From positions 1 to 50,305 of the forward strand of contig JBJOKE010000089.1 in the NCBI GenBank assembly GCA_046046245.1: a stretch of DNA of 50,305 nucleotides, written 5' to 3'. Of this stretch, positions 46,315-50,305 are shown piece by piece. The notes under the pieces are model-generated. The model saw only the letters and a list, made by a program, of their open reading frames with translations. It was not told the DNA's origin and ran no database searches. Position numbers and translations under genes: made by a program. The DNA comes from UBA4615 sp046046245 (GTDB lineage Bacteria; Pseudomonadota; Gammaproteobacteria; Burkholderiales; Burkholderiaceae_E). Position 1 is the stretch's first letter; every line of letters begins with the position of its first letter.

Positions 46315-47640
46315 TCAGTTCAGGTCTTCCAGGCGGATCCGCGTGACCTTCGAGACCACCGTGGGCAGCGCCTCCATCCGCGCGATCGCGTCGTCGCAGC
46401 GCTGCTCGACGGTCACGTGGGTGAGCAGGATCAGGTCGGTCTGGCGCTCGCCCTCCGCCGGCTCGCGCTGGAGCACCGCGTCGATGGAGATCCGCGCATC
46501 GGCGAGGATCCGGGTGATGTCGGCAAGCACGCCCGGCTCGTCGGCCACGCGCAGCCGCAGGTAGTAGGCGCTCTCGATCTCGCCGATCGGCAGGATCGGC
46601 AGGTCGGACATCGCGTCGTGCTGGAACGCGAGGTGCGGCACGCGGTTGCCCGGATCGACGGTCAGCGTGCGGACCACGTCGACCAGGTCGGCGACCACCG
46701 CGCTCGCGGTCGGCTCGGCGCCGGCGCCCTTGCCGTAGTACATGGTGTGGCCGACCGCGTCGCCCTTGACCCAGACCGCGTTCATCGCGCCCTCGACGTT
46801 GGCGATCAGCCGCTTCGAGGGGATCAGCGTCGGGTGCACGCGCAGCTCGACACCGTGCTCGCGCCGCCGGGTGATGCCCAGCAGCTTGATCCGGTAGCCG
46901 AGCTGCTCGGCGTAGCGGATGTCCTCGGCCTGCAGCGACGAGATGCCCTCGACGTGGGCGCGATCGAACTGGACCGGGATGCCGAAGGCGATCGCCGACA
47001 TGATGGTCGCCTTGTGCGCGGCGTCCACCCCCTCGATGTCGAAGGTGGGGTCGGCCTCGGCGTAGCCCAGCCGCTGCGCCTCCTTCAGCACGACGTCGAA
47101 GGGCAGGCCCTTGTCGCGCATCTCGCTGAGGATGAAGTTGGTGGTGCCGTTGATGATGCCGGCGATCCACTCGATGCGGTTCGCGGTCAGGCCCTCGCGC
47201 AGCGCCTTGATGATCGGGATGCCGCCCGCCACCGCCGGCTCGAACGCCACCGTCACGCCCCGCTCGCGCGCGGCCGCGAAGATCTCGTTGCCGTGGACCG
47301 CGAGCAGCGCCTTGTTCGCGGTGACCACGTGCTTGCCGTGCGCGATCGCCTCGAGCACCAGCTGGCGCGCGACGCCGTAGCCGCCGATCAGCTCGACGAC
47401 GACCTCGATCTGCGGGTCGCGCACGACCGAGAACGCGTCGTCGGTCACGCGCGCGCGGTCACCCGCCAGATCGCGGGCGCGCGCGACGTTCAGGTCCGCG
47501 ACCGCGGCGATCTCGATGCCGCGGCCGGCGCGGCGCGTGATCTCCTGCTGGTTGCGGGTCAGCACCGCGAAGGTGCCGGCGCCGACCGTGCCGATGCCGA
47601 GCAGGCCGACGCGGACGGGGGAGAGCTTCTGGACGGCCAT
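46315..47640 (-). CDS. hom: Homoserine dehydrogenase
   Basis: Reduces aspartate semialdehyde to homoserine in the threonine/methionine branch. 441 residues. NAD(P)-binding GLLGIGTVGAGTF at 13-25; catalytic part with AGIINGTTNFILSEM and YAEADPTFDIEGVDAAHK; C-terminal ACT domain from about 350 (YYLRLRVADEPGVLADI), usually a site of threonine feedback. Lies 15 bases after alaC. Confidence 0.97.
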   Translation of the reverse strand: MAVQKLSPVRVGLLGIGTVGAGTFAVLTRNQQEITRRAGRGIEIAAVADLNVARARDLAGDRARVTDDAFSVVRDPQIEVVVELIGGYGVARQLVLEAIAHGKHVVTANKALLAVHGNEIFAAARERGVTVAFEPAVAGGIPIIKALREGLTANRIEWIAGIINGTTNFILSEMRDKGLPFDVVLKEAQRLGYAEADPTFDIEGVDAAHKATIMSAIAFGIPVQFDRAHVEGISSLQAEDIRYAEQLGYRIKLLGITRRREHGVELRVHPTLIPSKRLIANVEGAMNAVWVKGDAVGHTMYYGKGAGAEPTASAVVADLVDVVRTLTVDPGNRVPHLAFQHDAMSDLPILPIGEIESAYYLRLRVADEPGVLADITRILADARISIDAVLQREPAEGERQTDLILLTHVTVEQRCDDAIARMEALPTVVSKVTRIRLEDLN

Positions 47641-47655
47641 CGTCGTGCCCCTCCC

Positions 47656-48864
47656 TCAGGCCGCGGCCTTGGGCATCAGGCCGTCCTTGCGGAACATCTC
47701 CTTGATGCCGCGCACCGCCTGCCGCGTGCGCTGCTCGTTCTCGATCAGCGCGAAGCGCACGTGGCCGTCGCCGTAGTCGCCGAATCCGATGCCCGGCGAG
47801 ACCGCGACCTTCGCCTCGGCCAGCAGCCGCTTGGCGAACTCGAGCGAGCCGAGCGGCTTGTAGGGCTCGGGGATCTCGGCCCAGATGTACATCGAGGCGC
47901 GCGGCACCTCGACCATCCAGCCGGCCTCGTGCAGGCCCTTGGCGAGCACGTCGCGGCGCTTCTGGTACTGCTGGCGGATCTCCTCGACGCAGTCCTGGGG
48001 GCCGTCGAGCGCGGCGATCGAGGCGACCTGGATCGGCGTGAACGTGCCGTAGTCGTGGTAGCTCTTGATGCGGGCGAGCGCGGCGACCAGCGCCTTGTTG
48101 CCGACCATGAAGCCGATCCGCCAGCCGGCCATGTTGTAGCTCTTGGACATCGTGAAGAACTCGACCGCGACCTCGCGCGCGCCCGGCACCTGCATGATCG
48201 ACGGCGCGACGAAGCCGTCGAAGGTGATGTCGGCGTAGGCGAGGTCGTGGACGACGAGGATGTCGTGCTGGCGTGCGAGCGTGATCACCCGCTCGAAGAA
48301 GCCGAGGTCCACGCACATCGCGGTCGGATTGCTCGGGAAGCCCAGGATCATCATCTTCGGCTTCGGGATCGACTCGCGGATGGCGCGCTCGAGCTCGGCG
48401 AAGAAGTCGACGCCCGGGGTCATCCGTACCGAACGGATGTCGGCACCGGCGATCACCGCGCCGTAGATGTGGATCGGGTAGCTCGGGTTGGGCACCAGCA
48501 CGGTGTCGCCGCGGTCGAGCGTGGCGAGCATGAGGTGGGCGAGGCCTTCCTTCGAGCCGATGGTGACGATCGCCTCGCTGTCCGGGTCGATGTCGACCGC
48601 GTAGCGGCGCTTGTACCAGTCGCTGATCGCGCGGCGCAGCCGCGGGATGCCCTTCGAGACCGAGTAGCCGTGGGTGTCCGGTCGCTTCGACGCCTCGACC
48701 AGCTTGTCGACGATGTGCTGCGGCGTGGCCCCGTCGGGGTTGCCCATGCTCATGTCGATGATGTCCTCGCCGCGGCGGCGCGCCGCCATCTTCAGTTCGG
48801 CGGTGATGTTGAAGACGTACGGAGGAAGTCGGCGGATGCGTGCGAAGTCGCGCTCGGCGCTCAT
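47656..48864 (-). CDS. alaC: Alanine transaminase, AlaC type
   Basis: Class I/II PLP aminotransferase of 402 residues. PLP lysine K241 in FTMSKSYNMAGWRIGF; VPNPSYPIHIYG (about 124-135) and GFPSNPTAMC (175-184) are typical of the AlaC/YfdZ group, which makes alanine from pyruvate and glutamate. It is the first gene of an alaC-hom-thrC unit, an arrangement common in Burkholderiales. ATG at 48864 has AGGGA upstream. Confidence 0.93.
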   Translation of the reverse strand: MSAERDFARIRRLPPYVFNITAELKMAARRRGEDIIDMSMGNPDGATPQHIVDKLVEASKRPDTHGYSVSKGIPRLRRAISDWYKRRYAVDIDPDSEAIVTIGSKEGLAHLMLATLDRGDTVLVPNPSYPIHIYGAVIAGADIRSVRMTPGVDFFAELERAIRESIPKPKMMILGFPSNPTAMCVDLGFFERVITLARQHDILVVHDLAYADITFDGFVAPSIMQVPGAREVAVEFFTMSKSYNMAGWRIGFMVGNKALVAALARIKSYHDYGTFTPIQVASIAALDGPQDCVEEIRQQYQKRRDVLAKGLHEAGWMVEVPRASMYIWAEIPEPYKPLGSLEFAKRLLAEAKVAVSPGIGFGDYGDGHVRFALIENEQRTRQAVRGIKEMFRKDGLMPKAAA

Positions 48865-48923
48865 GTAGGATCCCTGCTCGGACTGCGGCGTCGCGCGCCG
48901 CAGCCGTCGGTGAACAAACCGAT

Positions 48924-48932
48924 AATGTAGCA
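48924..48932 (-). promoter_or_regulatory. Extended -10 promoter element for alaC-hom-thrC
   Basis: On the minus strand TGCTACATT is an extended -10 element (TGnTAnnnT) in a short AT-rich patch. Transcription would begin near 48917, leaving about 53 bases before the ATG. A good -35 box is not seen, which extended -10 promoters can do without. Confidence 0.4.
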
Positions 48933-48990
48933 TTTTCAAGCAGTTGCCGGCCCTGCCCGGCGCCCGCCGCGCCGCCACCGCGCCACCCAG

Positions 48991-49362
48991 ATGAAGCTCC
49001 ATTCGACCCGGGACACCGCCCTGAACACGGTCACCGCCTACGGCGAGGGCTGGCTCGAGATCAACGCGCAGCGCTACGGGCACGCGCTGCTGGTGCAGCC
49101 CGAACGACCGCTCGAGGCCTGGGCGCCCGTGCGCTTCGAGGACCTCGCGCCCGAGCACTTCGAGGCGATCGCCGCCCATGCGCCCGACGTGGTGCTGCTC
49201 GGCACCGGCGCGGTCCAGCGCTTCCCGCACCTCCGACTGGTGGCCGCGCTGGCCGCCCGCCGCATCGGCGTGGAGGCGATGGACACGCGCGCGGCCTGCC
49301 GGACCTACAACATCCTGATGGTCGAGGGGCGGCGCGTGCTGGCCGCCCTGCTGCCCTGCTGA
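48991..49362 (+). CDS. Mth938-like domain protein (DUF498)
   Basis: 123 residues, one Mth938-like alpha/beta domain: LVQPERPLEAW, a DVVLLGTGAVQRFP core at about 66-79 and GVEAMDTRAACRTYNILM. No known enzyme activity for the bacterial form; the eukaryotic relative NDUFAF3 assists complex I assembly, but that link is not shown for bacteria. Divergent from alaC. Confidence 0.88.
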   Translation: MKLHSTRDTALNTVTAYGEGWLEINAQRYGHALLVQPERPLEAWAPVRFEDLAPEHFEAIAAHAPDVVLLGTGAVQRFPHLRLVAALAARRIGVEAMDTRAACRTYNILMVEGRRVLAALLPC

Positions 49363-49432
49363 GCCCGGCGCCGGCCCGCGCCGCCGGCCGCCAGCGGCCT
49401 CCGGGGCCTCGTCCGGGACCGTCATCCGGCCG

Positions 49433-49441
49433 TGCTACAGT
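49433..49441 (+). promoter_or_regulatory. Extended -10 element for the peroxiredoxin gene
   Basis: TGCTACAGT fits TGnTAnnnT, 31 bases before the GTG start. No -35 box matches well. Confidence 0.33.
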
Positions 49442-49472
49442 CGATTCGTTCCCTTCCTCGAGGTCGCGAATC

Positions 49473-49931
49473 GTGACGGTCACCGTCGGCAAGAAGGTCC
49501 CCGATTTCACCGCCGAGTCCACCGGTGGTCCGTTCCAGCTGAAGACGCTCGGCCGCGTGCTGGTGCTGTATTTCTATCCGAAGGACAACACCCCCGGCTG
49601 CACGACCGAGGGTGCGGCCTTCACCGAGGCCTCGCCGGCCTTCGGCGAGGCGGGCGCCACGATCGTCGGCATCTCGCGCGACAGCCTGAAGTCGCACGAG
49701 GGCTTCAAGGCCAAGATGGGCTTCGCGTTCGAGCTGATCTCCGATCCCGACGAGGCCGTCTGCGAGCTGTTCGGCGTGATGAAGATGAAGAACATGTACG
49801 GCAAGCAGGTCCGTGGCGTCGAGCGCTCGACCTTCGTGATCGGCGCCGACCGCACGCTGCTGCGCGAATGGCGCGGCGTGAAGGTGCCGGGTCACGTCGA
49901 CGAGGTCCTGCAGTACGTCCGGTCGCTCTGA
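49473..49931 (+). CDS. bcp: Peroxiredoxin, Bcp/PrxQ type
   Basis: Thiol peroxidase that reduces H2O2 and organic peroxides. 152 residues from a GTG start with GAGG upstream. Peroxidatic C43 lies in YPKDNTPGCTTEG. The resolving Cys five residues later, seen in E. coli Bcp, is absent (Ala). The only other Cys is C97 in DEAVCELFGV. It may therefore act as a 1-Cys enzyme or use C97. Precedes a PhoH-like gene, a common pairing in betaproteobacteria. Confidence 0.93.
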   Translation: MTVTVGKKVPDFTAESTGGPFQLKTLGRVLVLYFYPKDNTPGCTTEGAAFTEASPAFGEAGATIVGISRDSLKSHEGFKAKMGFAFELISDPDEAVCELFGVMKMKNMYGKQVRGVERSTFVIGADRTLLREWRGVKVPGHVDEVLQYVRSL

Positions 49932-49968
49932 CCCGCCGCCCCGATCCCCTCGGCTCCCGGACCGCTCG

Positions 49969-50305
49969 ATGCCCCTGCCCAAGGCCCCGACCAAGCCCGC
50001 CACCCTCCTCGACCTGACCACCGCCGTGCTGGCCAAGGCCAGCCGGCCCCGGAGCCGCAGCGCTGCGACCGGCGGTTCGCCCGACGGCGCACCGGCGTCC
50101 CCCGAGGGCCCGCCGCCGGTCGCCGAGGTCCCGGCCGAGCCGGTCGAGGCCACCGGGCCGGCCGCCGTGCCTGGTCCGGCGACCACGCCCGGGCCGACTG
50201 CCGCGCCCAGGCCGGTCGCCACGCCCGAGCCGGTCGCCGAGGCCGCACGGACGCGGGCCTCGGGAGTGCGGTTGTGCTCTGTTGTGAAGTTGAGTGTCTA
50301 GGTAG
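49969..50305 (+). pseudogene. PhoH-like ATPase gene, N-terminal part only (contig end)
   Basis: Starts MPLPKAPTKPATLLDL, the beginning typical of PhoH-family proteins located after bcp in this group. A Pro/Ala/Glu-rich linker follows to about residue 95, and no PIN or ATPase domain is reached. After about position 50268 the base composition turns T-rich and a TAG appears at 50299. I think the true gene continues and the last ~35 bases are not genuine; the stop should not be trusted. Family assignment rests on the N-terminus and position only. Confidence 0.55.

Overview
The window is very GC-rich, chromosomal-type DNA (roughly 70% by eye) with dense, mostly minus-strand operons and no IS elements, phage genes or CRISPR arrays that I could find. 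Gene content and order (nuo operon preceded by tRNA-Leu(GAG), secG and tpiA; ilvB-ilvH-ilvC with pssA; alaC-hom-thrC joined to molybdopterin genes) point to a betaproteobacterium of the order Burkholderiales. Genus cannot be fixed from the sequence alone. Both ends look like contig ends. nuoG is cut at position 1 and carries an odd in-frame tandem repeat there. The last ~35 bases lose the local base composition and interrupt a PhoH-like gene.

Layout. (1) 1-5570: nuoA-B-C-D-E-F-G', minus strand, respiratory complex I. (2) 5624-7933: tRNA-Leu(GAG), secG, tpiA and pssA. (3) 8014-12252: a prolyl-4-hydroxylase-like oxygenase and the branched-chain amino acid genes ilvC, ilvH and ilvB, with a promoter and a terminator-like hairpin in the ilvB leader. 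(4) 12571-14812, plus strand: an ECF-type sigma factor coupled to DUF3619, DUF3106 and RDD-family membrane genes. (5) 14870-21708: an Orn/Lys/Arg decarboxylase, a cytosolic 5'-nucleotidase, a fatty acid hydroxylase-family membrane protein and the RNA-binding factor Tex. (6) 21816-35145, minus strand: a complete Tad (tight adherence, Flp pilus) locus with pilin, prepilin peptidase, an unusual AAA+ ATPase, CpaB, secretin, a small lipoprotein, TadG, two TadE-like pseudopilins, CpaE, CpaF, TadB, TadC and a TPR/LytR_C lipoprotein in the TadD position. (7) 35617-40613: ClpB and a divergent sensor kinase/receiver pair. (8) 40676-44755: an Old Yellow Enzyme homologue, then crcB and moaE-moaD-moeA-mobB on the minus strand. 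(9) 44772-48864: thrC, hom and alaC. (10) 48991 to end: a Mth938-domain protein, a Bcp-type peroxiredoxin and the truncated PhoH-like gene.

Functionally this is mainly core metabolism (complex I, branched-chain amino acids, threonine, alanine, phospholipid, molybdenum cofactor) with one accessory surface-adhesion machine. The Tad genes are tightly packed on one strand below an AT-richer pilin leader and read as one long transcription unit, with a strong hairpin after the pilin gene that could let pilin outnumber the assembly proteins.

The least-explained items are the NuoG repeat, the ilvB leader, the sigma/DUF3619 module, the AAA+ ATPase inside the Tad locus and the oxygenase behind ilvC. 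I did not see a clearly novel multi-gene system; these are the best candidates for a second look.
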